DNA of 64,000 bases from Bedellia somnulentella (GCA_963576735.1 OY755181.1:2046001-2110000); one strand, 5' to 3'; numbered from the stretch's first letter, positions 32,085 through 42,838 are shown. Made by a program: numbers and translations. The notes: a model not told the origin generated them from the sequence alone.

Positions 32085-32345
32085 TTCATGAAAACCTCAT
32101 GTGGGGATTATTACTAATAAATAAAGAATAAATAAAGGAAAGCATAAAAATTCGGAGGTAGGAAACGCAAACACTACTTAAACGTGTAAAAGAAATAAAG
32201 GATAGAAGAAATTCGCGCTGGCAGCCATTGACACGATAGCTCAATTGACAGAGCGTCGTCGGGGCGTATACCCTCGGTCGCGGCTTCGATTCCCGCCTGT
32301 GTCGAGATTTTTCTTTCCTTTTATTATTTATTCTTTATTTATTAC
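32085..32345 (+). mobile_element. SINE-C: inverted-repeat element with tRNA-like core
   Basis: Same layout as 8045-8285: left end CCTCATGTGGGGATTATTAC, spacer with GGAAACGCAAACACTAC, tRNA-like domain (32227-32304), and inverted right end. D-arm and T-arm changes (GCTCAATTGACAGAGC, CGCGGCTTCG) show decay. Confidence 0.8.
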
Positions 32346-32431
32346 CAATGATAAAGTCAAATATGGTATATATAGGAGTATCATATATTTTGTCCTTGCG
32401 AAAAGCGAATAATTTTACATAACATAAAATA

Positions 32432-32602
32432 TACTCACGTCATTTGTTCCCATTTGGGAAGGCAGAGGCTATCGATGGCCACTTTGTACGATCATGACAA
32501 ACCTCTCTAGCTTCGTTTACATCAATTAATCTTCTCTATATGATATAAGCTCTTTTATTCTTCATACTTCGAATGCCTAACTTTTTGAGCATACTCTATA
32601 GC
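32432..32602 (-). mobile_element. RTE-like LINE 3' end
   Basis: TACTCACGTCATTTGTTCCC through TTTTTGAGCATACTCTATA. Confidence 0.8.
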
Positions 32603-33138
32603 GAGTATATATAATAATATTGACATTTATTTAATGATGAAATATATTCCAGATATTTAAATGAATTAAAATTTAGTATTGCTGTTGTGTTGACATTATT
32701 CGATTTCTTTAATAATATAAAATAACCAAGCGCAACAAATTGAATGACATGATAGCCTTTAAAAAACACCAAAAAACTCCGATTTCTTCGCTACTTAAGT
32801 ATAAATAAAATATTTCAATATAAAATAAAAATTTTAACTTAAAGTAAGAAGTCAAGCAAAAAGCTCTCGTAACATTTCTCCAGTAAACTATAAATAAAAA
32901 AAGAGTAAAACTAAAAGGCTTTATGAAAAAAATACAAACTTTGCATTTTCATAACTCTTTCGTTGCTAAAGGACTTTGTGAAGTTTCTCTACATTTTATT
33001 TCTGGCTGCGTGGCTCCGGGACCGAACTGTTGGGAAATTATTTCAAGATTTGCTTCTTCTGTTTTGGGAAGATATTATTTGCTTATAATGCTTCAGCTAC
33101 ACTTTTTTAGTTTTGGCTCATGAATTTTGATTTTTTTT
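32603..33138. other. Intergenic, nothing recognised
   Basis: A 66-residue plus frame at 32923 has no domain. Confidence 0.4.
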
Positions 33139-33384
33139 GCTGTGTAGTGTCGGCTTAGAATAGCACTACCCCTTTTCTTCCGGTGGCTATACGTAAGTGG
33201 CGACTAACAGTATTGGGGCTTTTTAAGGGATTTTTGGGCGATGCGGTTGGAGACCCATCACCAACAACCTTTATTTTACCATCTTTTCCCCACGCTACTT
33301 CCAAAAGTGGCTGAGGAATTTCTAATTCGTAAGCTCTGGCTCTACCCCTTCAAGGGATTTATAGCCGTGAGTATATGTATGTAC
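33139..33384 (+). mobile_element. SINE-A copy, subfamily A1
   Basis: Full length. Its ATGT tail meets the ACAT tail of the LINE copy at 33386. Confidence 0.85.
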
Positions 33385-33385
33385 A

Positions 33386-35099
33386 TACATACATACATAC
33401 ATATTCTCACGCCGTTAGTTCCCATTGGGGTAGGCAGAGACTATCGATCGCCACTTTGTACGATCCTGGCAAACCTCTCTAGCTTCATTCACATCCATCA
33501 ATCTTTTCATACATGCTCTTTTATTCTTCGTACTTCGGACACCTGCCTTTTTGAGTACATTTTCTATCTGATCTAAATGTGTCCTCCGAGGTCGTCCTCT
33601 ACTAACATTACCTTCCACATTGGCTCTATATATCTCTTTCACCACTTTACTGTCATCCATCCTCTCTATGTGCCCAAACCATCTCAACATTCCTTTTTCT
33701 ATCTTTCTTACAATATCATCTTTTACACCACACCTTTCACGAATCACATCATTCCTCACACGATCACATAACCTTACATTACAAACTTTTCTGAGGGATC
33801 TCATTTCTACTGCATTCACTCTGCTTTCATGCTTCTTCTGCCACACCCAACATTCACTGCCATACATAAGCGTAGGAACGAGGACAGCATCATGCACAGC
33901 CATTCGGGCCTTTTCGGACACCGATTGACTAGACATGAGACTATCCAGTGCTCCATTTACCGCATTACCCTTTTTTACTCTTCTTTCAATGTCTTCATCA
34001 CACTTTCCATCCCTAGTAAACAAACTTCCCAGATATACGAACTCTTTCACTTGTTCCACTTTCTTACCATTGATCTCAATCACGCATTCAGTCATATTCT
34101 CCTCTCTCTCGAAAACCATGGTTTTGGTTTTATCTACATTCACTCTCATTCCTTTTCTTTCAAACGACGCACATGCAATATTCATCATCTCTTGCAACTC
34201 CTCAACCGACGATGCAAGTAACACTTGATCATCAGCATATAAGAGGCATTTGATGACGAATCCACCCATTCTCAGTCCATAATCACTTTCACGCAACTCT
34301 ATCAGACAGTCATCCATGAACAAGTTGAAGAGCCACGGAGAAGCTACACATCCCTGTCGGACACCCCTAGAGATGCCGAACCAGTCTGTGTTTTCCCCGT
34401 TTATTCTTACACATGCACTAGAATCCTCATAGAGTGATCCCAGTGCACGTATAAGTTGGCTCCCCAAGCCGAACTTGGATAACACCTCCCACAAATACTT
34501 CCTTACCACCCTATCATACGCCTTCTCTAAATCTATGAAGGAGCAATACACCTTTCGATTCTTGGCTAAGAACTTTTCAGTGATGCTCCTTAAAGAGAAG
34601 ATTTGATCCATACATCCCATTCCCTTTCTAAATCCTGCTTGCACATCCCAAATTTTGTCATCTGTTTCTTTCATCACTCTTTCAATCAATACCTTTGCAT
34701 ACAATTTACCGACAACACTGAGTAGGCTGATTCCGCGGTAGTTTTTAGCTTCCTGGTGTGACCCTTTTCCTTTATATAAGGGCACAATTACTGCCCTGCA
34801 CCAATCTCGTGGTACTTTACCACTCGACCAACACTTTTGAAAAAGGAAGTACAGCCAGGAAGCCACCAACCCTTTACCAGCCCTCAGCATTTCGATACTT
34901 ATCCTATCATACCCTGCCGCTTTCCCTACTTTCATACTTTTCAATGCTTTCATTACTTCTTCCATACTAATCTCACTGTCACTACTGTCACCCAATGCCT
35001 CATTCCAGTCAACATTGCTGCCGATTGGCGAAGAAATAGGTGAATCCTCTTTTTCAAAGAGTCCCTCAAAATAGTTCTTCCATACTCGTCTTATGCTAC
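33386..35099 (-). mobile_element. RTE-like LINE, 5'-truncated
   Basis: Reverse copy from the ACAT tail to about 35099. The EN domain and most of the linker are missing. It is the longest and best preserved LINE copy in the window. Confidence 0.85.
33415..35097 (-). CDS. RTE-like LINE reverse transcriptase, C-terminal two thirds
   Basis: Open from an upstream TAA at about 35097 to the TAA at 33415. The first ATG (34995) is internal and gives 526 residues. Counted from that ATG, motifs are NYRGISLLS at 85-93 and FIDLEKAYD at 153-161 (catalytic Asp region). GVRQGCVASP is at 211-220 and YADD at 253-256, with the usual palm and thumb following. The C-terminus holds a conserved LRWFGHIERM block, RGRPRRTHLDQ, and ends IVSAYPNGN. 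The protein makes cDNA from element RNA at a nicked target. Missing the apurinic-type endonuclease, it cannot jump alone. The frame has no stops, so the insertion is fairly young. Clade assignment to RTE is by overall resemblance and the short 3' end. Confidence 0.85.
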   Translation of the reverse strand, partial: SIRRVWKNYFEGLFEKEDSPISSPIGSNVDWNEALGDSSDSEISMEEVMKALKSMKVGKAAGYDRISIEMLRAGKGLVASWLYFLFQKCWSSGKVPRDWCRAVIVPLYKGKGSHQEAKNYRGISLLSVVGKLYAKVLIERVMKETDDKIWDVQAGFRKGMGCMDQIFSLRSITEKFLAKNRKVYCSFIDLEKAYDRVVRKYLWEVLSKFGLGSQLIRALGSLYEDSSACVRINGENTDWFGISRGVRQGCVASPWLFNLFMDDCLIELRESDYGLRMGGFVIKCLLYADDQVLLASSVEELQEMMNIACASFERKGMRVNVDKTKTMVFEREENMTECVIEINGKKVEQVKEFVYLGSLFTRDGKCDEDIERRVKKGNAVNGALDSLMSSQSVSEKARMAVHDAVLVPTLMYGSECWVWQKKHESRVNAVEMRSLRKVCNVRLCDRVRNDVIRERCGVKDDIVRKIEKGMLRWFGHIERMDDSKVVKEIYRANVEGNVSRGRPRRTHLDQIENVLKKAGVRSTKNKRACMKRLMDVNEAREVCQDRTKWRSIVSAYPNGN

Positions 35100-35187
35100 T
35101 TTATACTATATTTTATACTATATGTATGTATGTATGTAATTTTGTATTCTTATGGTTTTCCTTATCTATGTTGAAATTATCGATTTC

Positions 35188-35245
35188 ACTGGGGTGTGAA
35201 TGTTGATCGCCATCTGGTACGATCCTGTCCAACTTTTCGAGTATT
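35188..35245 (-). mobile_element. RTE-like LINE 3' fragment
   Basis: GTTGATCGCCATCTGGTACG and ATCCTGTCCAACTTTTC match the LINE end. Confidence 0.5.
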
Positions 35246-35321
35246 GTTTAAACTCATTATCCTATAACTTTTTCCCTAACCTATAACACTTCATTTGTCG
35301 AAAAATTGTCTTGAAGAAGCA

Positions 35322-35420
35322 AAGCTAAGTTGTACTTAGTTATAAAATAGTGTGTTCGTAAAAACCGGCCATAGGCATGCTTCATACCACGTGCATGCAC
35401 TGTTTAGGAAAAAGGGCGTT
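35322..35420 (+). mobile_element. SINE-B middle fragment
   Basis: AGCTAAGTTGTACTTAGTTA through GTGCATGCACTGTTTAGG. Confidence 0.6.
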
Positions 35421-35800
35421 TTTATATCACCATATATGATTCAAACAAGAACATAGATGGTTAAACCCGTTTTATAATAAAATAACTGATACACATAACT
35501 GATTAGGAAAACTAACTATTATTAAAAAATAACCATTATTCGAAACTAACTTACAACTTATGTGGAAACTAAATTAAGTACATTTTTACCCATCAATCTT
35601 ATAGCCAACAGTTTCAGAACATGATAAAAGATGATGGTAAACTGTAGAGCAAGTTGGTGATAAAGTCGTTACCGCGGTGTCGCTGACGTGTAGTGCGACA
35701 ATGTGACATCTATAAAGGAGGTTTGTGGCTAAGCACTTCACAGCTTTATCAAATGGGATATACGTAGAGATTACTGTAGTGCAATATTGTAAAAAAAAAT

Positions 35801-36051
35801 ATACATACATACATATATATACTCACGGCTATAAATCCCTAGAAGGGGTAGCCAGAGCTAAGGAATCAGAAATTCCTCAGCCACTTTTGGAAGTTGTGTG
35901 GGGAAAAGATGGTGAAATAAAGGTTGTTGGTGATGGGTCTCCAACCGCATCGCCCAAAAATCTCTCAAAAGCCCCAAAACCGTTAGTCGCCTCTTACGTA
36001 CACCCACCGGAAGAAATGGGGTAGTACTATTCTAAGCCGACACTACACAGC
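35801..36051 (-). mobile_element. SINE-A copy, subfamily A1
   Basis: Full length reverse copy. AAAAAA runs on both sides. Confidence 0.85.
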
Positions 36052-36084
36052 AAAAAATTAATATCACACGAATATATAAATGAA

Positions 36085-36205
36085 TAGGGGGCAGGCCTAT
36101 CGCCGTTTTGTATGAATACAATGTTATATAAGAAAGTAAATCCGGGATATGAACCCTTATTGTCTGCACTATAAGTAGTTTTTAGGCATTGAGCTATCAC
36201 GGTTG
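36085..36205 (-). mobile_element. SINE-B head fragment
   Basis: GGGGGCAGGCCTATCGCCG, then the tRNA-like head. The TTAGAAAAGACAAATTGG part is deleted. Confidence 0.7.
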
Positions 36206-36659
36206 TTAATAAAACAACTGATGCCATTTGTCAAACAATTACAAGGAAATAACCATAATACTTGTATGAACTAAACTCTGAATATTTTTACCCATCAATC
36301 TAATAGCCAACAGTTTCTAAACATATAAAAGATGATGGTAAACTATAGAGCAAGTTGGTGATAAATTCGTTACCGCGATGTCGCTGACGCGTAGTGCGAC
36401 AATGTAACATCTATAAAGGAGGTTCGCGTCTAAGCACTTCACAACTCAACAACATTGCAATAAAAATTAACAGTAACAACAAAAAGAAACACGCAATTTT
36501 TATAAATGTTAGAAATTAAATTGCGGCAATTAAGTTTATAACGATTAATAAAATGGAATCATAGTCTTAATAATTAAATTATAAATATATTCATGTATAA
36601 GCGTACACATACTTTTTACATCAAAAATTGAGAAGAGTATAAAATATTTTGATAATATA

Positions 36660-36755
36660 AAACGAATACCCTGTTACATGAGGAAGTAAACCCAGGATTT
36701 GAACCCTCGTCGTCTGAACGATAAGCAGTGTTCTACCCACTGAACTATCACGGTA
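36660..36755 (-). mobile_element. SINE-B head fragment
   Basis: Same deletion join (GAGGAAGTAAACCCAGGATT) as 36085-36205, so it shares its origin. Confidence 0.7.
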
Positions 36756-36769
36756 GTAAATTACCTATT

Positions 36770-36865
36770 GGCCTATTGGGAAACCATAACACAAAAATAA
36801 CCATCACACGTTTGAATAAACTTAACTCTACATATTTTAACCCATCAATCTTATAGCCAACAGTT
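36770..36865 (+). repeat. About 97-bp direct repeat, left of SINE-A
   Basis: GCCTATTGGGAAACCATAAC to TAGCCAACAGTTT is repeated at 37099-37195 with about ten differences. Confidence 0.8.
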
Positions 36866-37098
36866 TACATACATATACTCACGGCTATATTTCCCTAAAA
36901 GGGGTAGCCAGAGCTAAGAAATTATAAATTCCTCAGCCACTCTTGGAAGTTGAGTGGGGAAAAGATGGTAAAAATAAAGGTTTTTGGTGATGGGTCTCCG
37001 CATCGCCCAAAAATCCAATAAGAAGCCCCAATACCCTTAGTCGCCTCTTACGACACCCGTGAGTAGAAAGGGGTAGCGACATTCTAAGCCAGCACTAC
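36866..37098 (-). mobile_element. SINE-A copy between about 97-bp direct repeats
   Basis: A2-like reverse copy. The tail abuts the left repeat and the head abuts the right one. Confidence 0.85.
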
Positions 37099-37195
37099 GG
37101 CCTATTGGCAAACCATTACACGAAAATAACCATCACACGTTCGAATAAACTTAACTCTAAATATTTTTACCTATAAATCTTATAGCTAACAGTTT
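37099..37195 (+). repeat. About 97-bp direct repeat, right of SINE-A
   Basis: Right partner of 36770-36865. It continues into the third duplication unit. Confidence 0.8.
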
Positions 37196-37570
37196 CCAAA
37201 CATAATAAAAGATGATGGTAAGTGTAGAGCAAGTTGGTGATAAAGTCGTTACCGCGGTGTCGCTGACGTGTAGTGCGACAATGTGACATCTTTAAAGGAG
37301 GTTCGCAGCTAAGTACTTCACAACCCCATCAACTGGGATATACGAAGAATTTACTCTAGTACAGTATATCAATGAAAATGATTGGAAACATCAAAAAAGA
37401 AAAAAGAGATGGGTTATGAAAACCAAAAGTGTTGTAATGTTTATAAATAATATAAACTTGTTAATATAAAGTTGCAGTTCTTACGTTAAGTTAAAACAGA
37501 ATTATAAAATTTAATCAAAGTTTCAACTTATTAATTATAAATATATACGAGTATATATATATATATATAT

Positions 37571-37817
37571 TGCCGTGTAGTGTCGGCTTAGAATAGCACT
37601 ACCCCGTTTCTACCGATGGGTGTACGTAAGAGGCGACTAACGGTATTGGGGCTTTTAAGGGATTTTTGGGCGATGCGGTTGGAGACCCATCACCAACAGC
37701 CTTTACTTTACCATCCTTTCCCCACTCAGTTTTCCAAATGTGGCTGAGGAATTTCTAATTCCTTAGCTCTGCCTACCCCTTCTAGGGATTTATAGCCGTG
37801 AGTATATGTATGTATGT
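37571..37817 (+). mobile_element. SINE-A copy, subfamily A1
   Basis: Full length. ACGAGTATATATA on both sides suggests the target duplication, expanded by a TA run on the left. Confidence 0.85.
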
Positions 37818-37960
37818 ACGAGTATATATACGTTTTTATGCTCTATGCTGTAGCCGTTGCTGCTGAATTGGAAGTTCCTTAGCTTCTTTGGAAAGTTAAA
37901 AAGGTTTTTTTGAATAATAATGTTAATAATTTACTTATTATTCATATATGTTATGTTCAG

Positions 37961-38246
37961 ATAGAGAGGATGGATGATAGAAAATTGGTAAAAGGGATCT
38001 ATAGAGCTAGTGTGGATGGTAATGTTAGTAGAGGACGACCACGGAAAACGCACTTGGACCAAATTGAGAGTGTGCTCAAAAAGGCTGGCGTCCGAAGTAT
38101 GAAGAATAAAAGAGCATGTATGAAAATATTGATGGATGTAAACGAAACTAGAGAGGTTTGCCAGGATCGTACGAAGTGGCGATCGATAGTCTCTGCCTAC
38201 CCCAATGGGAATTAATGGCGTGAGTATATGTATGTATGTATGTATG
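37961..38246 (+). mobile_element. RTE-like LINE 3' end, 5'-truncated
   Basis: Codes for IERMDDRKLVKGIYRA through SAYPNGN, stop at 38213-38215, then GGCGTGAGTATATG and (ATGT)n. ATGTTATGTT near both borders fits a target duplication. The open frame is not a stand-alone gene. Confidence 0.85.
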
Positions 38247-38699
38247 TTATGTTACAGTAAATTAATGAGTTAACATTCAACAGGAAAAAACCAAACTCGA
38301 AAGGTTGTATTTAGTATCTTAATCTAGTTTTTGATTAAGATACTATATGAAAGAAAAATCCTTATACATGTCTACGATTAAATATCAGGCTTTACCGCAT
38401 CCATTTCACTGCGGTTCAATTTAGGAGGTTGCCGAGGAGTATTGTTCCAAGTTTCGGCACTTGGTCGAAAACTTGTTCGTTCAAGTATTTGCGCTCACGG
38501 CTCTTTCTAAATTGTTATTCATAGCTTCACAAAAACAGGTCTGCGTTTGAATGAGTATTGTGTTTGAATGAGATAGCTTTACAAGTTTGTTTCATTCAAT
38601 ACAGCTTAATAATAATAATAGAGGAAAAGGAATGATAGCTTTACAACAGTAAGTCTATAAATAATGTAAAGGGGTAGCCAGAAATTTTGGTTCTGAAAC
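38247..38699. other. Intergenic with a SINE-A trace
   Basis: 38655-38690 keeps GTAAAGGGGTAGCCAGAA from a reverse SINE-A. Otherwise nothing recognised. Confidence 0.4.
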
Positions 38700-39205
38700 T
38701 TAAACTTAAACGTTCGCGCTGTTTACCCCCGAAGGAGTTGGCAATGAACGTCTGAACATCACGTGATATTGGATAAATTCAACTAATCCATGTGGGTTTT
38801 CTAACGAGGTATTCCCCCACCGTTAACAATCATGATAAATAAACCACACATATGTCTTTGCCGTGTAGTGTCGGCTTAGAATATCACTACCCCTTTCTAC
38901 CCGAGGGTGTGGTATGAGGCGACTAAGGGTATGGGGATTTTTAAGTAGTTTTTGGACCATGCGGTTGGAGACCCATCACCAACGATACTTTATTTTTTCC
39001 ATCTTTTCCCCTATTAACTTCCAAATGTGGCTGAGGAGTTTCTAGCTCTTCTGGCTACCCCTTTTTGGGATTTACGGCCGTGAGTATATGTATGTATATG
39101 TCTTTAAAATACGAATTGGTGTAGGTCCGACTCAGGATTTGAACCTTCATCGTCTGCACGATAAGCGATGTTCTACCCACTGACCTATGACGGTTGCCAT
39201 AAAAC
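38700..39205 (-). mobile_element. SINE-B copy split by a SINE-A
   Basis: Reverse SINE-B in two pieces, 38700-38859 and 39096-39205. Joined, they give a near complete copy with an internal deletion. Confidence 0.85.
38860..39095 (+). mobile_element. SINE-A copy nested in SINE-B
   Basis: A2 copy flanked by ATATGTCTTT at 38850-38859 and 39096-39105. Confidence 0.9.
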
Positions 39206-39213
39206 ATTTCTTT

Positions 39214-39370
39214 ATACATACATACACTTCCAGTTATAAGTTCCGATAAGCAGTATCCGGAACCTTTGTATTCGATATTTTTCAGCCATTTTTGAAACTA
39301 CGGTCGGTAAAAAAAATAAAAATGAAGGGCTTGAAAAGTCCTAAAAACCGTAAGCCACCTTTTTTAAGTG
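39214..39370 (-). mobile_element. SINE-A copy, strongly degraded
   Basis: ATACATACATACACTTCC tail, CAGCCATTTTTGAAAC and AAGCCACCTTTTTTAAG order. Confidence 0.45.
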
Positions 39371-40377
39371 AGTCTATTTTTTACCAAAACTAACTGTTAT
39401 TTTCAAAGAAGGACATGATTATATCGTTAAGGATAGAAATTCCCTGAGTATTTTTTATAAGTGGGCGTCCAGTTAATGCCAAAACTAGCCACACTTTACT
39501 TGTAAAAGTTCCGTGAGTAAAAACAGTAAAAACGAAAACTAAAGGGCATTGTTCCCTATTTATAAACACAATGAAAATAAAATTTTCTGTTATAATTACT
39601 GAAATTACACAAACAAAAAACTACTTTGTTTTGGGCGCATTAACGACGTTTTGTCTTTTGTTTCCAACATTAATGAAATGGAATTCGTTTCCATTATAAG
39701 TATGTTAGGACAATTAATAGTATTGCTGACGTAACACGGAACAATAGTTTTCAATATTCATAAAAAATAAAGCCTTTTTTGGAGCGAAGCTCCATTTACC
39801 CCCGACTTTTGCATTTCGTTGTGATCGTACTCCTCCCAAACGGCTCAACTCAGAAACCTGAAATTTTGCATGGTTGTCAAGGACTATGTCTAGATGGTTT
39901 ATGTCAAATTTGATGAAAATCGGAGGAATAATCACCATTAAAAAATTATAATGTTAGTACATGGAAATATTACGTAAACAATGCCAGCGCGTGAAAATAG
40001 AATCTATATTAATAATTTCGTCACGGGGTACGGTAGACTCGATCGAAACCTTACCTAAATAATAATACATAAAAAAAATAATGATTTTGAGTCGACAACA
40101 TCTATCCGCAAAATTCGGATTGTCGAGTATTTTGCTAAATTTTAATGGTGCTGATTGCTGACAAACAAATCTTAGTCGCCATATTGACTGTCACCCGATG
40201 ACATAAACGTTCCGTTTCATAATGTTTTTCAATCGTTTCGCAAAGGACAAGGAGGTTTCGATTGAGTCTACCATACTCCTTAACGAAATTATTATTATAG
40301 ATACGAGTACTATATACTTCAGTCGTTGACCTATCTCGATAATATTGTTTTTGACACTTTTGTATCCGCTCAGTAAT
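39371..40377. other. AT-rich DNA, possible old transposon
   Basis: TGGAGCGAAGCTCCA at 39779-39793 is a short perfect hairpin. The following 170 bases (GAAACCTGAAATTTTGCATG) look repeat-like. No coding signal. Confidence 0.35.
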
Positions 40378-41080
40378 GGATAATCGGATGCATATTTACC
40401 TAAAGTTGACCGGCGGCTTAGTATGGAAAGCACTTCTTTATCGTAAAGATTTCGGGATTTCGGAATTGATGCATTTAATGCTCGGAATATAGAATTAAAT
40501 GTATTTTCATTACGTTTGTAGTATACAAGTTAACAACAATACAATTCATCCCGAAACATTGGGTTTTTTTACATACTTGTATGGAAAAAAACCCAATGTT
40601 TCGGGATGAATACCGTTAGCGTTTTGGTTATAAATATAATTGATTGCACACTCCAATAAAGGTTTTTAAATGAGGAGCCGTAATTATTTGCGTTGAGAAT
40701 ATTTGACTAACATTGTAAAGCTTGTTGTGCACTTAGCTGCACATTTACTAACGTTAAGATTTTAACTATTATGGAATATATCGAAAAATAAATGGAGATC
40801 AATTTCAGTTTTGAATTTACAATTCTCGTTATGTTCAAAAAAGCGTTATAAATGTGAATGTGCGAGTGAGACGGATAGGTAACTTTGGCTGCTTGTGCGA
40901 GTGAGACGGCAGAACGCCAACTAACTCGTATATTCGTAATTTGTTTTATATCCGATTAGTTCAAAATCCCTGATTTTTTTCGAATCCCGACATTGAAAAT
41001 GACAATTCCGAAAAAAGAAGCCGTCTCCATATTTTCTTAGCCAAAAAATAAGTTTAGGTAAATATGCATCCGATTATCCG
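40378..41080. mobile_element. Possible DNA transposon with 25-bp inverted ends
   Basis: GGATAATCGGATGCATATTT (from 40378) recurs inverted at 41056-41080. Weaker inverted similarity continues inward. There is no transposase in the 700 bp. Confidence 0.45.
40545..40610. repeat. Perfect 26-bp stem hairpin
   Basis: Arms 40545-40570 and 40585-40610 are exact reverse complements around a 14-base loop. It lies inside the 40378-41080 element. Confidence 0.85.
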
Positions 41081-41484
41081 ATCTATGGTAATGACAGTTT
41101 CAGCGTCTCTATTTGTATAAATTTGTTCTGATTGTACTCATTATGCCGAAAATCGTATTGAAGTAGTCGAAGTATTTCATAAAATCTTTCATTGGTCGTG
41201 TATTTGTTGTATCCGCAATCATGAAAATAAAATGGTTTCAATGGTTTCAATGTTTGTTGTTTCTCCTTGCATTTGGTAAATATTGTCACAATTCTGGCAA
41301 GTGGTTGCAGCGAAGGGCTCTTCGTAACGATGGCAAATTTAGTATGTATGTCGGTATTCAGCCATACGCTAGGATACCCCTTATTGTTCGATAGGCCCCC
41401 TTAGGCCGCGCGCAGTAAGAGCTACCATGGGGTATCCTAGACTGTTGCCGTCTACCTCGGCAGTTTGTGCAGAGTATCTATAAT
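41081..41484. other. Unassigned, with inverted pair
   Basis: CTAGGATACCCC near 41369 and GGGGTATCCTAG near 41430 pair around a GC-rich centre. The family is unknown. Confidence 0.35.
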
Positions 41485-41850
41485 AACATAAACATAACAT
41501 AAACGTTCACGCCGAATATCCCCGAAGGGGTTGGCAGAGGTACTAATACTTCTGAACATCACGTGACTTTGTCACCTGGTGTTCAGAGTACCCACGTTTT
41601 GCATGGACAGTGTACTCACGTGATAGGGGGCAGGCCTATCGCCGTTTTGTACGAATACACTGTCACATGACTAAGTACAACTCAGTCATGTGGGTTTCCT
41701 CACGATGTTTTCCCTCACCGTTAACAACCATGATAAATTAACCACACGTATGTCTTTAGAAAAGACAAATTGGTGTAGGCCCGACCCAGGATTTGAACAC
41801 TAGTCGTTTGCACGATAAGCGAGTGTTCTACCCACTGGGCTATCACGGTT
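41485..41850 (-). mobile_element. SINE-B copy, full length
   Basis: Reverse copy, nearly identical to 42475-42838. TATAATAA borders both ends. Confidence 0.9.
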
Positions 41851-41953
41851 AGTATAATAATAATTAATAGATAAAATCAATGAACGAATCTAGACGAATC
41901 TATGCCTTGCTTACCTTTAATATTCCTTGAGAACAGATGACTACAAAAGTAAA

Positions 41954-42210
41954 TTTACTTACTTACTTACTTATACTCTCTGCTTTAAATCCCTAGAAGG
42001 GGTAGCCAGAGCTAAGGATTTAGAAATTCCTCAGCCACTTTTGGAAAATTGAGTGAGGAAAAGATCGTGAAGTGAAGGTTGTTGGTAATGGGTCTTTAAA
42101 TGCATTGCCCAAAAATCCCTTGAAAGCCCCAATACCGTTAGTCGCCTCTTACGTACACCCATCGATCGGTAGAAACGGGGTAGTGCTATTCTAAACCGAC
42201 ACTACACGGC
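41954..42210 (-). mobile_element. SINE-A copy with variant tail
   Basis: Full length, but the tail is CTTA repeats (AAGT in element sense) instead of ACAT. Confidence 0.85.
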
Positions 42211-42474
42211 GATCTACCTATATTTTGTACCTAGATGTGTATTATATGCCAAATTCCACCCGAGTGAAGCTGGGTTTTCATCTAGTTTTTTCATATTCGA
42301 TCGTCCCAAAGTCACGTCCGTTTGCGCTCCAACAGTTGGTAATTTTTCGAACTCTTGAACGCAAATACTCGAGTTCTAGAACATTTTTCCCAAATATTTT
42401 TTAACTTTTTTTTTCAAAGAAATTAGGTATTTAGCTATTTAGATATGCTTTTTTAAACAATGAAAATTCATAAT

Positions 42475-42838
42475 CATAATCATAAATCATAAACGTTCAC
42501 GCCGAATATCCCCGAAAGGGTTGGCAGAGGTACTAATACTTCTGAACATCACGTAACTTTGTCACCTGGTGTTCAGAGTACCCACGTTTTGCATGGACAG
42601 TGCACTCACGTGATAGGGGGCAGGCCTATCGCCGTTTTGTACGAATACACTGTCACATGACTAAGTACAACTCAGCCATGTGGGTTTCCTCACGATGTTT
42701 TCCCTCACCGTTAACAACCATGATAAATTAACCACACATATGTCTTTAGAAAAGACAAATTGGTGTAGGCCCGACCCAGGATTCGAACACTAGTCGCTTG
42801 CACGATAACCAAGTGTTCTACCCACTGGGCTATCACGT
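42475..42838 (-). mobile_element. SINE-B copy, full length
   Basis: Tail is AATCAT repeats. ATGAAAATT flanks both ends. Only about ten differences from the copy 1 kb upstream. Confidence 0.9.

Larger units (their letters stand above)
35500..37370. repeat. Three-unit local duplication
   Basis: A unit of about 270 bp containing CCATCAATCTTATAGCCAAC, GATGATGGTAAACTGTAGAG and GTCGCTGACGTGTAGTGC occurs at about 35575-35775, 36275-36440 and 36835-37350. The second and third are preceded by the same reverse SINE-B head, so the duplicated block includes it. SINE-A copies later interrupted the array. Confidence 0.8.

Noticed and set aside
33577..34970. Several plus-strand frames of 64-130 residues
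   Set aside because: Antisense shadows of the LINE reverse transcriptase on the minus strand.
35725..36024. 99-residue frame
   Set aside because: It is a reading of a reverse SINE-A. The same peptide (YKSLEGVARAKE) appears wherever SINE-A is read on this strand.
41083..41289. 68-residue reverse frame as a gene
   Set aside because: Lies beside an inverted-repeat element with no domain, start context or homologue that I recognise.
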